DNA of 64,000 nt from Eubacteriales bacterium (GCA_030533405.1 JAUNJF010000009.1:1-64000), one strand, 5' to 3'; shown: positions 37,166 through 48,056, counted from the stretch's first letter. Program-made: numbers and translations. The notes: generated by a model from the sequence alone, not told the origin.

Positions 37166-37804
37166 TTACGAAATTTGTGCTGCCTGCTCCTCTTTGCGTT
37201 TCATACGCTTCTGTTTTCGTTTATCAATTGGATGCATCGTAGTTGCTGCTGCCTCTGCTCTTGCACGTTGTATTTCTCGCAATGTTTCATCGAGCTTACG
37301 GTATCTTTCCTCTGCCCGTTCCTCTTGTTCCTTTGTCATTCCATTGATTTTGGTTACCACTGCGTTCGCGGCATGCTCACCAGCAGTCTTTCCAATCAAT
37401 TCCTCATTTTCCCGAATCGCATCTGCAAGCACACGACTCATAATATGCTGGAACTGTTTCATCTTTTCCTCGTTTGTCACCATCAGCTGTGATTGCTTGA
37501 CTGGCACAATCTCTGCTTGTGTTTTACACAAAGCCTTATTATCTGATTTTTCCTGCGTCTCTTCTCCGGCAAGCTGCGATTTTCTTTTTTCCAAATAATC
37601 CCGAATTGCCTTTAACTGAAGTCCTCTTTCTTTCAACTCTTTTACCTTGGAAAGTATTTTAATATCTTTCTCCGTATAGTATCTGTGACCCATCGCATTC
37701 CGATGAATATCCATCTTCAGTTCTTCCTCCCAATAGCGAAGCACATGGGATTCTACTCCTATTTTCGTAGCCGCTTCTTTAATCAGATAATATTCCTGAT
37801 CCAT
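37166..37804 (-). CDS. MerR-family transcriptional regulator with coiled-coil tail
   Basis: The 212-residue protein starts with a MerR winged helix (LIKEAATKIGVESHVLRYWE; HRYYTEKDIKILSKVKELK), followed by a helical Glu/Lys-rich region with a possible coiled coil and a basic C-terminus (KRKQKRMKRKEEQ). No metal-binding cysteines are seen. ATG 37804 follows AGGAGG. Similar DUF3967-like proteins of Firmicutes act in chromosome or spore regulation; the target is unknown. Confidence 0.8.
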   Translation of the reverse strand: MDQEYYLIKEAATKIGVESHVLRYWEEELKMDIHRNAMGHRYYTEKDIKILSKVKELKERGLQLKAIRDYLEKRKSQLAGEETQEKSDNKALCKTQAEIVPVKQSQLMVTNEEKMKQFQHIMSRVLADAIRENEELIGKTAGEHAANAVVTKINGMTKEQEERAEERYRKLDETLREIQRARAEAAATTMHPIDKRKQKRMKRKEEQAAQIS

Positions 37805-37932
37805 CTTCTTGCCTCCTATTATCATGTGTTAACATTCATTATAAATAGGACAGGCACTTTTTCAAAGCATGCATCGTTCATAAAAATATGCTCTATTTTT
37901 CCACAAGTCGACACTGCAAACACATCAGACAA

Positions 37933-39210
37933 TTACTTCGCCACTCCAACCTTCTTGCAATGACCTTTTTTGTCTGCCTTATAAATCACACCTTTATATG
38001 TAATTTTTTTGTTTTTCACCAATAGACCCTTTTCATCAAAATAGTAATTATGCTTATCAATCTTCATCAATTTAGAAGCCGCTCTCGCTCCATTTTTCTT
38101 GAGATAATATGTCTTTGTTTTTGTCTTCAACCATTGCTTTTTCTGGATAATTCCCTTGCTGTCAGAATAATAATATGCCTTTCCAACCTTATGAAATCCC
38201 TTCGAACGTCCGCCCTTTTTATTAAATACATAGTCATTCGTTCCAATCTTAACGATTTCTCCTTTTGCAATCGCTCCATCCTTTTTCACATAGACCAAAA
38301 CATTGTCTTTATATAACCATTGACTCTTTAATAAATAGCCCTTCTCATTGACATAATAATCATTACCATCGATTAGCAACCACTTATTTTTCTGCACTTT
38401 ACCATTTATGTAATAGCGAAGATATACACCATCCGATGTCTTTTTCCAACCTGTAAATTTCTTGGTAGACGACTCTGTTGTTGGTTGTTCTGTCGTCGGC
38501 TGTTCTGTTTTCGATTGCTCCGTCGTCGATTGCTCCGTACTACTTTCTTTTAACTCCCCTGTTCCAGGCGTCGTGATATTCGTTCCAGTAATCGAATCAT
38601 AATTCCCAGCATGTTCATAATATGTCACATTGGATGTAGATAATGTAATTTTTCGTCCCCAGTTAATACGACAGTTATTTGGATAGTTTGCCTCTGCAAC
38701 TGTAACCTCATTTCCACTTTTTGCAATGACAAAAACAGAATGGGAATTATTATCTACTCGCACAATATCACCAACCTGTATTTTTTCAATCTGTTTGCTT
38801 GTTGGGCTTTCATATTTGTACCACGATGTTACACCGAACACATCGTTTGCAAGTTTGTTCGCAAATCCCATACACTGTGTTGCCGAATAATGACCAAGCA
38901 ACACACCATTTTTATCACGCTGCGTATCACCAAAATGATTACATGTACATCCATTGGTTCCAGCTACATGAATCCCGCTTGTCTTATGAAGCTTACACTC
39001 CTTTGATGTATATCCATCTACATTTTCTTTGTCACTTCCAACGTGATTCCAATATTTTCCATCAGGGAATTTGGTCTTTAGTTTATCAATTCTTCCCAAT
39101 ATATCCTTTTCCGCAGCATATGTATGGTTCGGAATTCCAACCACCATCGCTGTCATCATAACAAACGCAAAAATCAGTTTTTTCCAGAAATTACAGGTTC
39201 TATATTTCAT
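37933..39210 (-). CDS. Secreted CHAP-type peptidase with cell-wall-binding repeats
   Basis: After a signal peptide (about 1-32, ending TYAA) comes a CHAP-like amidase/peptidase domain. Its probable catalytic cysteine is in QCMGFANKL, histidine in NNSHSVFVI and a following EANYPN. A Thr/Glu/Gln linker (TEQPTTEQPTTE) leads to about six choline-binding-like repeats of about 25 residues (GWKKTSDGVYLRYYINGKV, WLLIDGNDYYVNEKGYLLK and so on). It should cleave peptidoglycan at the cell surface. ATG 39228 upstream is an alternative start. Confidence 0.85.
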   Translation of the reverse strand: MKYRTCNFWKKLIFAFVMMTAMVVGIPNHTYAAEKDILGRIDKLKTKFPDGKYWNHVGSDKENVDGYTSKECKLHKTSGIHVAGTNGCTCNHFGDTQRDKNGVLLGHYSATQCMGFANKLANDVFGVTSWYKYESPTSKQIEKIQVGDIVRVDNNSHSVFVIAKSGNEVTVAEANYPNNCRINWGRKITLSTSNVTYYEHAGNYDSITGTNITTPGTGELKESSTEQSTTEQSKTEQPTTEQPTTESSTKKFTGWKKTSDGVYLRYYINGKVQKNKWLLIDGNDYYVNEKGYLLKSQWLYKDNVLVYVKKDGAIAKGEIVKIGTNDYVFNKKGGRSKGFHKVGKAYYYSDSKGIIQKKQWLKTKTKTYYLKKNGARAASKLMKIDKHNYYFDEKGLLVKNKKITYKGVIYKADKKGHCKKVGVAK

Positions 39211-39293
39211 GAATCTTTCGTACCTCATCACTTTCTATTGTGCATCATTTATTGCAAAACAATCCTTCCCATTTCGCTTCACTACATGTTCAG

Positions 39294-39318
39294 GAACCGA
39301 TGATACTTATATCGGTTC
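39294..39318. promoter_or_regulatory. Palindrome at the start of the hydrolase transcript
   Basis: GAACCGAT (39294-39301) and ATCGGTTC (39311-39318) are perfect inverted repeats, located just downstream of the -10 element on the minus strand. This is a position typical for a repressor site or a leader hairpin. Confidence 0.45.
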
Positions 39319-39330
39319 AATAATTCATAT

Positions 39331-39359
39331 AGTATATACAGTATTTCGACATTTTTCAA
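39331..39359 (-). promoter_or_regulatory. Sigma-A promoter of the cell-wall hydrolase gene
   Basis: TTGAAA (complement of 39354-39359) and TATACT (complement of 39331-39336) are separated by 17 bp. The predicted start lies about 110 bp upstream of ATG 39210. Confidence 0.65.
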
Positions 39360-39442
39360 CGATTTCACACAATTTTTTACTATTTACGCTTCCGTTCATT
39401 CCAGTATTCTCCAAATCACTGCCATGCAACATTATTATCGTT

Positions 39443-42268
39443 CTAAACATTCAGCATCTTTTTCAAATAAGATCCTGTATAGCTCTTCTTTATTTTACTG
39501 ATTTCCTCTGGTGTACCAGTTGCCACAATCGTTCCACCGCCGTCTCCACCTTCAGGTCCGATATCAATCAAATAATCTGCGGTTTTGATTACCTCTAAGT
39601 TGTGCTCAATCACAATGACAGTATTTCCACCATCTGAAAGTCTTCTTAAAATCTCTACCAATTTGTGCACATCCGCAAAATGAAGACCAGTTGTTGGTTC
39701 ATCTAAAATATATACCGTTTTTCCTGTACTTCTTCTGGATAATTCTGTCGCCAGTTTCACACGCTGCGCCTCTCCTCCAGAAAGTGTCGTTGACGGTTGT
39801 CCCAACTTAATATAACCAAGTCCAACCTCCTTAAGTGTCTCTATTTTTCGCAAAATAGAAGGAACATTTTTGAAAAACTCGCACGCTTCATCCACTGTCA
39901 TATTCAAAACATCATAGATATTCTTTCCCTTATATTGTACGTCCAACGTTTCACGATTATATCGTTTTCCACCACAAACCTCACAAGGCACATACACATC
40001 TGGCAAAAAGTGCATCTCAATTTTCACGATACCATCACCCTTACATGCCTCACATCGTCCACCAGAAATGTTGAAGGAAAATCTGCCCTTCTTATAGCCT
40101 CTTGCCTTTGCATCCTTCGTTCCTGCAAATAAATCTCGAATCATATCGAACACACCTGTATACGTTGCTGGATTAGAACGTGGCGTTCTACCAATTGGTG
40201 ATTGATCAATATCGATTACCTTATCAAGTTGCTCCATGCCTTCAATTCCGTCATGTGCACCTGGTTTAATTCTTGCACGATTTAAATCCCTTGCTAAATG
40301 CTTATACAATATCTCATTTACCAAAGAACTCTTTCCAGAACCAGATACACCCGTTACACAAGTCATCACACCAAGCGGAAATGATACATCTACATTTTTT
40401 AAATTGTTCTGTCTGGCACCTTTTACCGTCATCCATCCAGTTGGAGTTCTACGCTCTGTCGGAACTGGAATCTTAATTCTTCCTGACAGATATGCTCCCG
40501 TAATGGATTTTTTATTTTTCATAATCTGCTCAGCGGTTCCCTGCGCAATCACCTCTCCGCCAAGTTCACCTGCACCTGGGCCAATATCTACAATATGATC
40601 CGCTGCAAGCATTGTATCCTCATCATGCTCCACTACAATTAAAGTATTTCCCAAATCTCTTAAATGTTTCAAGGTTGCAATCAGCTTATCGTTATCTCTC
40701 TGGTGAAGACCAATACTTGGCTCATCCAAAATATAAGCAACACCTACCAATCCAGATCCAATCTGTGTTGCCAATCGAATACGTTGAGCCTCTCCACCTG
40801 ACAGGGTTGCTGTTGCACGGAACAATGCCAAATAATTCAAGCCAACATCCACTAAAAACTGCAATCGTGCCTTCACTTCCTTCAGAATAGCACCACCGAT
40901 AAACTGCTGACGATCGGTCAATTCCATCCCCTCTAAAAATGTCAGCAAATGATCAATCGACATAGTGGTTAATTCATAAATATTTTTCCCAGCAATCGTA
41001 ACAGCCAACGATTCTTCCTTAAGTCTTTGACCACCACAGGAATCACATGGTGTTATTGTCATAAATGTTTCATACTCTTCCTTCATTGACTCTGAAGATG
41101 CTTCACGATATCTACGTTGTACATTTCGTATTAAACCTTCAAATGCAACATCATAAATGCCTTCTCCTCGTTGCCCCTTGTAATATACCTTTACTTCATG
41201 CCCATTTGTTCCATATAAAATAATATTTTGTGCCTCTTCTGACATCTGATTAAACGGCACAGACAAATCAAAATCGTATTCCTTTGCAAGTGCATCTAAC
41301 ACTGCTCTCGTATATGATTTTTTATCTGTGCAGGATTGCCATCCTAACACAACAATGGCACCATCATCAATCGAAAGATTGCGATCTGGTATCATCAAAT
41401 CCACATCAAACTCCATCTTATATCCCAATCCAAAACATGCCGGGCAGGCACCAAACGGATTATTAAACGAGAAGCTTCTTGGCTCAATTTCATCAATGCT
41501 AATTCCGCAATCTGGACACGAAAAACTCGAACTCATATTCATTGGCTTTCCACCAATTACATCTACCACCATAATTCCTTCTGCAAGCTTCATAACCGCT
41601 TCAATAGAATCATTTAATCTGCGTTCAATCCCCTCTTTCACAACCAGACGGTCAACAATGATGGAAATATCATGTTTTTTGTTCTTATCAAGTTCTATCT
41701 CCTCCGACAAATCATACATCGATCCATCTACTAATACTCTTACATAACCACTTCTCTTTGCACTCGCAAGAACCTTTTCATGACGTCCTTTTCTACCTCT
41801 TACCACGGGTGCTAACAACTGAAACTTCGTTCCCTCTGGAAGTTCCATAACGGCATCTACCATCTGATCAACGGTCTGACGCTTTATTTCCTTTCCACAT
41901 TTCGGACAATGTGGCACACCAATTCTTGCATATAACAATCGCAGATAATCATAAATCTCTGTCACTGTACCAACCGTAGATCTAGGATTACGATTCGTTG
42001 ACTTTTGATCAATCGAGATTGCTGGCGACAAACCTTCAATCTTTTCAACATCTGGCTTCTCAGCTTGTCCTAAAAACTGTCTAGCATACGAAGACAAAGA
42101 CTCCATGTATCTTCGTTGTCCTTCTGCATAAATCGTATCAAAGGCAAGCGAAGACTTTCCTGAACCAGACAATCCCGTAACAACAACCAATTCATCTCTC
42201 GGAATCTTAATATCAATGTTCTTTAGATTATGCTCCTTGGCACCCTTTATGGTTATATAATGTTTCAT
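39443..42268 (-). CDS. uvrA: Excinuclease ABC subunit A
   Basis: The 941-residue protein is a full-length UvrA. It has two ABC ATPase modules ([14 protein letters not shown] near residue 33 and [14 protein letters not shown] near 640, with ABC signatures [12 protein letters not shown] and [12 protein letters not shown]) and zinc modules ([17 protein letters not shown]). It is the damage-recognition ATPase of nucleotide excision repair and loads UvrB. The usual adjacency to uvrB is broken by the chemoreceptor gene between them. Confidence 0.97.
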   Translation of the reverse strand: MKHYITIKGAKEHNLKNIDIKIPRDELVVVTGLSGSGKSSLAFDTIYAEGQRRYMESLSSYARQFLGQAEKPDVEKIEGLSPAISIDQKSTNRNPRSTVGTVTEIYDYLRLLYARIGVPHCPKCGKEIKRQTVDQMVDAVMELPEGTKFQLLAPVVRGRKGRHEKVLASAKRSGYVRVLVDGSMYDLSEEIELDKNKKHDISIIVDRLVVKEGIERRLNDSIEAVMKLAEGIMVVDVIGGKPMNMSSSFSCPDCGISIDEIEPRSFSFNNPFGACPACFGLGYKMEFDVDLMIPDRNLSIDDGAIVVLGWQSCTDKKSYTRAVLDALAKEYDFDLSVPFNQMSEEAQNIILYGTNGHEVKVYYKGQRGEGIYDVAFEGLIRNVQRRYREASSESMKEEYETFMTITPCDSCGGQRLKEESLAVTIAGKNIYELTTMSIDHLLTFLEGMELTDRQQFIGGAILKEVKARLQFLVDVGLNYLALFRATATLSGGEAQRIRLATQIGSGLVGVAYILDEPSIGLHQRDNDKLIATLKHLRDLGNTLIVVEHDEDTMLAADHIVDIGPGAGELGGEVIAQGTAEQIMKNKKSITGAYLSGRIKIPVPTERRTPTGWMTVKGARQNNLKNVDVSFPLGVMTCVTGVSGSGKSSLVNEILYKHLARDLNRARIKPGAHDGIEGMEQLDKVIDIDQSPIGRTPRSNPATYTGVFDMIRDLFAGTKDAKARGYKKGRFSFNISGGRCEACKGDGIVKIEMHFLPDVYVPCEVCGGKRYNRETLDVQYKGKNIYDVLNMTVDEACEFFKNVPSILRKIETLKEVGLGYIKLGQPSTTLSGGEAQRVKLATELSRRSTGKTVYILDEPTTGLHFADVHKLVEILRRLSDGGNTVIVIEHNLEVIKTADYLIDIGPEGGDGGGTIVATGTPEEISKIKKSYTGSYLKKMLNV

Positions 42269-42309
42269 TATTTTCTACCTTTCTTCTACCTGATTTCCTA
42301 TAAAGTAAC

Positions 42310-42350
42310 AAAGGGCTGTCGCCCTTTTTCCTTTTGTGCGACAGCTCTTT
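42310..42350 (-). terminator. Hairpin between chemoreceptor gene and uvrA
   Basis: AGAGCTGTCGC and GGCGACAGCCCTTT pair on the minus strand with a short T tract after the stem. It should end the chemoreceptor transcript before uvrA. Confidence 0.6.
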
Positions 42351-42386
42351 ATCATTTTTATTACAAATTCAAATATCTTTTTATTT

Positions 42387-44429
42387 CTATGCTTCAATCA
42401 GATTATTTACATTATCTTTATCCACTACAGATGATCTACATGAGATAATCTCTGCTGGTAACACCTGACCAGTCACAATATGATTATATGCCCAAATAAT
42501 CGGATCATGTCCCTGTCCAAATGCATCCTGTCCAACTGATGCAAGAATAACACCTTTTTTAATGTAATCAAAAATCTCCTTATTATGATCAAAACATACA
42601 AGAGAAACCTTTCCAACCTTCTTGCTATCCTCAATTGCTTTTGCAACCGCAAGTGGTGTACCTGTAATATAATAGATCACATTCATTTCTGGATTATCAC
42701 GCAACAACTTCATAGCCGCCTGATATGCGTCCTCTTCTGAATCCTTTACCTGAATAGAATTTACCACCTTGATTCCTTTAGCACGTTCAAGGTACTCCAT
42801 AAATCCTGCTTTTCGGTCTCTATATCCTGGAACAGTTTCGTCACCATAAATCATACCAACATTTGCATTCTTATTCATCTGCTTTTCAATTGACTTGGCT
42901 GCCATCATACCTGCTTCCTTTGAGTCAGGGCTGAAGCATGCTAATCTTCCTATCTCTGAAGAACAATCACAATTAAACGTAAATACCTTTGTTCCCTGTC
43001 CAACTGCTTTCTTAATCAACGGATTCTCACCTGCAAGAAATCCCGGTAAAACAAGTGCATCTATCTTTTCGCTAACACATCGATTCGCTGCCATAGTCAC
43101 ATTTTGATCAATAGTATCTCCCATACAAGGAATAAATTCCACATCTGCATTATGAACAGAAAGTTCTTGTATCGCATAATTCACACCACGACGAACACCA
43201 TACCAGAAATCATTATCCAACATACTTAATACAAGAATCTTTACTTTATTTGCTCTATCCTTCTCAACAGGGACAACAGCTGTGTTGAACTGCTTCAACA
43301 AATTTTGAATACCAACAAGCATCCCTCTCAATTCTTCCACATTATGCGCAATCTGCGAAGACTCTGCTGCTGTCATTTCAGATGCCGCCGCAATCTCATG
43401 TGTGCTGTCACTGATTGAAACAGATGCATCATATAAGTTTGTCGCCTTCTTCTTAGAAGCATCTGAATTACGTGATATTTCCCCAAATCGTTTCGAGATA
43501 TCGCCCATCTTTTCCTGTACATCTGTCGCATGCACGCTGATAGTTCCAAACGATTCATTTACCAATTCAAAAGTATTTCTACTCTCACCAAAGGTCTTAT
43601 CACAATTCTGAATACACTCATTAATCAATGCACTACTCTCTTTAATCTCATTCACAATCTGATTAATGGTTCCCATACCTTCTTTGGTCTTCACTGACAT
43701 CTCATTCATCTCATCCGCAACAACCGCAAAGCCTTTACCAGCTTCTCCTGCTCTTGCTGCTTCTATCGACGCATTAAATGCCAACAGCATCAACTGTTCA
43801 CTGACATCAATAATGAAATCTCCAACCTCTTCAATCTGTGCAATCTCATGATTGAAATCTTCTAATACACCATGCACACTTGCAAGTCCGTCTGAAACAG
43901 CAGCTACATCTTTCTTATAACCTTCCAGATTCAAAGTACCTTTTTGACTCTGTTCTACAGTATCATTCAATACATTCTCAATGCGATTCATCTCATGCTG
44001 AATGTCTGCCAAGTGTATATTATTGTTCTCAATAATTTTCAAATTATCGCGTACCAATTCAAGCTGCTCGCCTGCCTTTACTGCAACACTCGTAACCCCG
44101 TCTGCAATCTGCTCATTCGCCTCTTGATTGGCATCCACACTATTCGACAACACATCAATCGCATCTGATAGAACTGTCACATTTCCCTTTGTTGATTCTA
44201 CAAATGTCATCAAATTACTTTTGATTGCGTTAAATGCACCTGCAACAACGGTAGAATTCGTCTCTGCACCAGAAATCCGAATATCGTCTACATCCAGCTT
44301 TCCGTTCACAATCTGCTGTGCATTGTCCATAATCTTTTTACTGGACTTGTTGTTCCGAACCAACAAGAATACTAAGACGCCAATCGCAATGGCCTCTAAA
44401 ATCATAATTGTAATCGCTACCCCATTCAT
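42387..44429 (-). CDS. Methyl-accepting chemotaxis protein fused to a C-terminal sugar-binding-protein domain
   Basis: The 680-residue protein has one N-terminal membrane helix (AITIMILEAIAIGVLVFLLV), a HAMP-like stretch, and a chemoreceptor signalling region (about 95-345) whose hairpin tip contains LLAFNASIEAARAGEAGKGF followed by AVVADEM. From about residue 390 it continues as a periplasmic-binding-protein domain of the ribose/LacI type (VKILVLSMLDNDFWYGVRRG to the C-terminus). There is no large extracellular domain and no second helix, so the ligand domain should lie in the cytoplasm. ATG 44429 is chosen for the GGAGG upstream. Confidence 0.88.
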   Translation of the reverse strand: MNGVAITIMILEAIAIGVLVFLLVRNNKSSKKIMDNAQQIVNGKLDVDDIRISGAETNSTVVAGAFNAIKSNLMTFVESTKGNVTVLSDAIDVLSNSVDANQEANEQIADGVTSVAVKAGEQLELVRDNLKIIENNNIHLADIQHEMNRIENVLNDTVEQSQKGTLNLEGYKKDVAAVSDGLASVHGVLEDFNHEIAQIEEVGDFIIDVSEQLMLLAFNASIEAARAGEAGKGFAVVADEMNEMSVKTKEGMGTINQIVNEIKESSALINECIQNCDKTFGESRNTFELVNESFGTISVHATDVQEKMGDISKRFGEISRNSDASKKKATNLYDASVSISDSTHEIAAASEMTAAESSQIAHNVEELRGMLVGIQNLLKQFNTAVVPVEKDRANKVKILVLSMLDNDFWYGVRRGVNYAIQELSVHNADVEFIPCMGDTIDQNVTMAANRCVSEKIDALVLPGFLAGENPLIKKAVGQGTKVFTFNCDCSSEIGRLACFSPDSKEAGMMAAKSIEKQMNKNANVGMIYGDETVPGYRDRKAGFMEYLERAKGIKVVNSIQVKDSEEDAYQAAMKLLRDNPEMNVIYYITGTPLAVAKAIEDSKKVGKVSLVCFDHNKEIFDYIKKGVILASVGQDAFGQGHDPIIWAYNHIVTGQVLPAEIISCRSSVVDKDNVNNLIEA

Positions 44430-44509
44430 TCCCCTTTTCCTCCGTTCGACATTTTTCATCATTATAACATATTTTTCAGAAAAAATATATGATTTTTCAT
44501 CATTTTCAC

Positions 44510-46513
44510 TTAATTATCATAATCTCGGAGTGTCTCTTTTAATTCTTTTAAATGGTCGCGATATTCTGCTGCTTTTTCAAAGTTCAATTCCGCTGCCGCA
44601 GTATTCATTTTCTTTGTGAATTTCTGAATCTCAGCCTGCAATTCTTTCTTTGTCATAGATTCAACATCTTTACCTTGCTGCTTCAAAGCATCGATATCTT
44701 CATCACTAGCTGTTGTAATCAAATCTCTTATTGCCTTCTGAATGGTTGTCGGCGTAATACCGTGCTCCTTATTGTACGCATCCTGAATCTCTCGTCTTCG
44801 ATTCGTCTCTCGAATTGCATTGTCCATCGAGCGGGTAATGGTATCTGCATACATAATAACACGACCTTCACTGTTACGCGCCGCACGTCCAATGGTCTGT
44901 ACCAGAGAAGTCTCTGAACGCAGGAAACCTTCCTTATCCGCATCAAGAATAGCTACCAATGTAATCTCCGGAATATCCAATCCCTCTCGGAGAAGATTGA
45001 TTCCAACTAACACATCAAATACGCCCATTCGCAAATCTCTCACGATTTCCACACGCTCCATGGTATCGATATCAGAATGCAAATACTTCACTTTCACATC
45101 CTGTCCACGCAAATAATCAGTCAAATCTTCTGCCATTCGCTTTGTCAATGTTGTAACCAATACCTTATGCCCTTTGGCAACCTCTTTATTGACCTCCGAC
45201 AACAAATCATCCACCTGTCCTTCAACTGGTTTCACTTCAATTAACGGATCCAAAAGACCTGTTGGTCGAATCAGTTGCTCTGTACGCAGTAGTTCATGCT
45301 CCGCTTCATAATCGGAAGGTGTTGCCGATACAAACATTACCTGATCAACCTTTTGCTCAAATTCATCAAATTGCAATGGTCGATTGTCCATCGCCGACGG
45401 CAAACGAAATCCAAAATCCACCAGCGTTTGCTTTCTCGAGCGGTCACCAGCATACATACCCCTGATCTGCGGAACCGTAATATGTGACTCATCAATAATC
45501 ATCAAAAAATCATCCTTAAAAAACTCCAGCAATGTATTCGGTGTTGCACCCGGCTCCAAACCTGCCAATGGTCTGGAATAGTTCTCTATACCAGAACAAA
45601 ATCCTGTTTCCCGCAGCATTTCCATATCAAAATGTGTACGTTCACTGATTCTCTGCGCCTCTAAAAGCTTATCATTTTCCTTAAAATACGCTACCTGCTC
45701 ATCACATTCCTTCTCAATCTCAGCGACAGCACGCTCAATCTTATCCTGCGCCACCACATAATGCGATGCAGGAAAAATAAATGTAAAATTGACACTTCTC
45801 TTTACTTCACCTGTCAATGGATCAAACTCCACAATTCGGTCAATCTCATCTCCGAAAAACTCTACACGAACTGCATCTTCAAATGTGGATACCGGAAGAA
45901 TCTCCAACACATCTCCGTGCACACGAAACGTTCCACGCTTAAAATCCATCTCATTTCTCTCATACTGAATGTCAATCAAATCATGAATCAACTGTTCCCA
46001 TTCATACGTTGCACCCACACGCAACGTAATCATCATATCCTCATAATCCTCTGGCGAACCAATACCATAGATACAGGAAACAGACGAAATCACAATCACA
46101 TCTTTTCGTTCAATCAATGCTGCTGTTGCAGAATGTCTTAACTTATCAATCTCATCATTGACAGATGAATCCTTCTCAATATACGTATCCGTAGACGGAA
46201 CATACGCTTCCGGCTGATAATAGTCGTAATAACTGACAAAATACTCCACCGCATTCTCAGGGAAAAATTCCTTAAACTCACCGTACAACTGTGCCGCCAA
46301 AGTTTTATTGTGCGAAATGATCAAAGTCGGTTTATTCAGTGCCGCTATGACATTCGCCATTGTGAAGGTCTTTCCAGAACCCGTAACCCCTAGTAAAGTC
46401 TGGAATTGATTACCTTCTTTGAAGCCTTTTACTAGGTCCTCTATAGCTTGAGGCTGGTCTCCCGTTGGTTGGTAGGGAGCATGAAGTTTGAACATTTTTT
46501 GTTCAGTTTGCAC
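44510..46513 (-). CDS. uvrB: Excinuclease ABC subunit B
   Basis: The 667-residue protein has the UvrB helicase core ([19 protein letters not shown] box), the beta-hairpin region [20 protein letters not shown], helicase motif [10 protein letters not shown] and the C-terminal UvrBC-binding helix pair ([20 protein letters not shown]). It receives damaged DNA from UvrA and recruits UvrC. GTG 46513 lies 7 nt after AGGAGG and I chose it; the frame runs open to 46633 without support. A LexA box and promoter lie upstream. Confidence 0.96.
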   Translation of the reverse strand: MQTEQKMFKLHAPYQPTGDQPQAIEDLVKGFKEGNQFQTLLGVTGSGKTFTMANVIAALNKPTLIISHNKTLAAQLYGEFKEFFPENAVEYFVSYYDYYQPEAYVPSTDTYIEKDSSVNDEIDKLRHSATAALIERKDVIVISSVSCIYGIGSPEDYEDMMITLRVGATYEWEQLIHDLIDIQYERNEMDFKRGTFRVHGDVLEILPVSTFEDAVRVEFFGDEIDRIVEFDPLTGEVKRSVNFTFIFPASHYVVAQDKIERAVAEIEKECDEQVAYFKENDKLLEAQRISERTHFDMEMLRETGFCSGIENYSRPLAGLEPGATPNTLLEFFKDDFLMIIDESHITVPQIRGMYAGDRSRKQTLVDFGFRLPSAMDNRPLQFDEFEQKVDQVMFVSATPSDYEAEHELLRTEQLIRPTGLLDPLIEVKPVEGQVDDLLSEVNKEVAKGHKVLVTTLTKRMAEDLTDYLRGQDVKVKYLHSDIDTMERVEIVRDLRMGVFDVLVGINLLREGLDIPEITLVAILDADKEGFLRSETSLVQTIGRAARNSEGRVIMYADTITRSMDNAIRETNRRREIQDAYNKEHGITPTTIQKAIRDLITTASDEDIDALKQQGKDVESMTKKELQAEIQKFTKKMNTAAAELNFEKAAEYRDHLKELKETLRDYDN

Positions 46514-46563
46514 AAAACCACCTCCTGAATTTAATAGTAAAAAAGTTCGTCTATTAGCCCGAA

Positions 46564-46624
46564 ATTCGTCGTGGCGAGTATTCACCTTTTTTGAAAAATG
46601 TTGTAAAATAGCCTCACGACGAAT
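46564..46624. promoter_or_regulatory. Long hairpin in the uvrB leader
   Basis: ATTCGTCGTG (46564-46573) and CACGACGAAT (46615-46624) are perfect 10-bp inverted repeats within the predicted 180-nt leader of uvrB. There is no T tract next to the stem, so it is not an evident terminator. Confidence 0.45.
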
Positions 46625-46702
46625 GAAGGTCACCTATTTTGATTTTTCCGACTAGGAAATACCATTCAAAACAGACGGATTAAATAGAACAAACCACTTT
46701 AT

Positions 46703-46731
46703 ATTGTACCACAAAAACCTCAATTTGTACA
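46703..46731 (-). promoter_or_regulatory. uvrB promoter
   Basis: On the minus strand TGTACA (46726-46731) and TACAAT (46703-46708) are separated by exactly 17 bp. The gene downstream is uvrB, with about 180 nt of leader. Confidence 0.65.
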
Positions 46732-46738
46732 GTCAGAA

Positions 46739-46752
46739 CAAACATTTGTTCG
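46739..46752 (-). promoter_or_regulatory. LexA (DinR-type SOS) box of uvrB
   Basis: The minus-strand sequence CGAACAAATGTTTG matches the Firmicutes SOS box CGAACnnnnGTTYG. It lies 7 bp upstream of the uvrB -35 element. uvrB is a known SOS gene in Firmicutes, which supports the call. Confidence 0.8.
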
Positions 46753-46766
46753 TACATCCGTTTGGG

Positions 46767-48056
46767 TTACACAGCAGGTAAATATTCCGATACATCAATC
46801 TCTATATCCAGCAGGTCCTCTCGAAATCGCACAATCTTTTCTGTAGGTATCACCTCATCCACAAAAGCCTCCAGTTCTGGAATACTCATAGCAATCAGAT
46901 TACGATTATCTCCATATACATCCATCGTAATAATCTCTTTTGCATGTCCCATCAACTTTGAAACAGCTTTCGGACTATATTTATTCTTTAACAACAAGGT
47001 ACAGTATGTACTTCTTAGATCATGCCAACGGATATCAGGCAATCCATTATCAGACAACAACTTCTTGTAGTGTTGCCAATGATAATTCTTACTTCTTGGT
47101 CTGCCATATGTCGAGCAGCATATATAGTCCAAATCCTGAAAAGTGGTTGACCTTCTTCTCCTATTAGCTTCATACTGCTTTCGCTCCTTTAGAATAGCCT
47201 CAAAGACCACATCAGGTATCGGAAGCTCTCTTACGGATGATTGGGTTTTCGTTCTTACTTCCTGTTTTGTTAATGTCTTAGGAGCATAATCGTCATCGTT
47301 TCCACCAAGAACTCTTCCCAACTGCCTTTCAATACTCAGTGTACGATTTACATAGTCCACATCTGAATACTTCACAGCTATAATTTCAGAACAGCGTAAT
47401 CCCATAAGCACATTCATAAGAACCATTAAATAGATCTTCGTATCCTTGCTCTTTTCAATCAGCAGGTTAATCTGGTCTAATGTGAGCGTTTTTGATGTAT
47501 CTATATTTCTTGTATGATAACCGCTTTTCTGTACTTTATTCTTAGGAAGATTTACTCCTGTTGCCGGATTAGTTGGTATCACCTTCTTTTCCACAGCAAA
47601 ATCAAAGGAGATATTCATTATCGACTTTACCTGTTTTGCAACTGACACCGAATACTCTGCCATGTCATTGTAAAGCTTCTGAATATCTCCCTTGCTTATA
47701 TCCACCATCTTCTTTTTTCCGATTGTAGTTGCAATATGATTCTTCACCACATTGCCGAAGCTGTAATATGTATTATAGCTCCCAGCTCGCTTCTTTATAT
47801 CGTCCTCCAGCCAATACTCCAGAAAATCTGCAACTTTTACATTGGCATACACTACATAAGTGCCGCTATACAATTCTCCTATTGTCTGTTCCCTAGCCTT
47901 CTTCGCTTCCTTTTCAGAATGAAACCCTGCTTTCTGTTGGATTTTTTCAGAGCCATCCTGATATTTCAGAATGACTCTGTATCCATATCCGTTCTTAATC
48001 TTCATTACAGGTTTCACATAATAGTCCACGAAGTTTTGTAATGATAAATCAATCAC
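46767..48056 (-). CDS. Tyrosine recombinase/integrase 1 of the island
   Basis: The protein (429 residues from GTG 48056) has an N-terminal arm-binding domain (SGTYVVYANVKVADFLEYWL) and a C-terminal catalytic domain. The catalytic arginine is in GLRCSEII, HxxR in WHDLRSTYC, the second histidine in LMGHAKEI and the tyrosine in MDVYGDNR. A C-terminal extension of about 45 residues follows the tyrosine. GTG 48056 lies 9 nt after GGAG and overlaps the stop of the upstream integrase (GTGATTGA). It marks the left edge of the element beside uvrB. Confidence 0.88.
   Translation of the reverse strand: MIDLSLQNFVDYYVKPVMKIKNGYGYRVILKYQDGSEKIQQKAGFHSEKEAKKAREQTIGELYSGTYVVYANVKVADFLEYWLEDDIKKRAGSYNTYYSFGNVVKNHIATTIGKKKMVDISKGDIQKLYNDMAEYSVSVAKQVKSIMNISFDFAVEKKVIPTNPATGVNLPKNKVQKSGYHTRNIDTSKTLTLDQINLLIEKSKDTKIYLMVLMNVLMGLRCSEIIAVKYSDVDYVNRTLSIERQLGRVLGGNDDDYAPKTLTKQEVRTKTQSSVRELPIPDVVFEAILKERKQYEANRRRRSTTFQDLDYICCSTYGRPRSKNYHWQHYKKLLSDNGLPDIRWHDLRSTYCTLLLKNKYSPKAVSKLMGHAKEIITMDVYGDNRNLIAMSIPELEAFVDEVIPTEKIVRFREDLLDIEIDVSEYLPAV

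Noticed and set aside
46514-46633. N-terminal extension of uvrB to the first ATG at 46633
   Set aside because: The extension is unlike any UvrB, overlaps the leader hairpin, and GTG 46513 has an ideal AGGAGG site.
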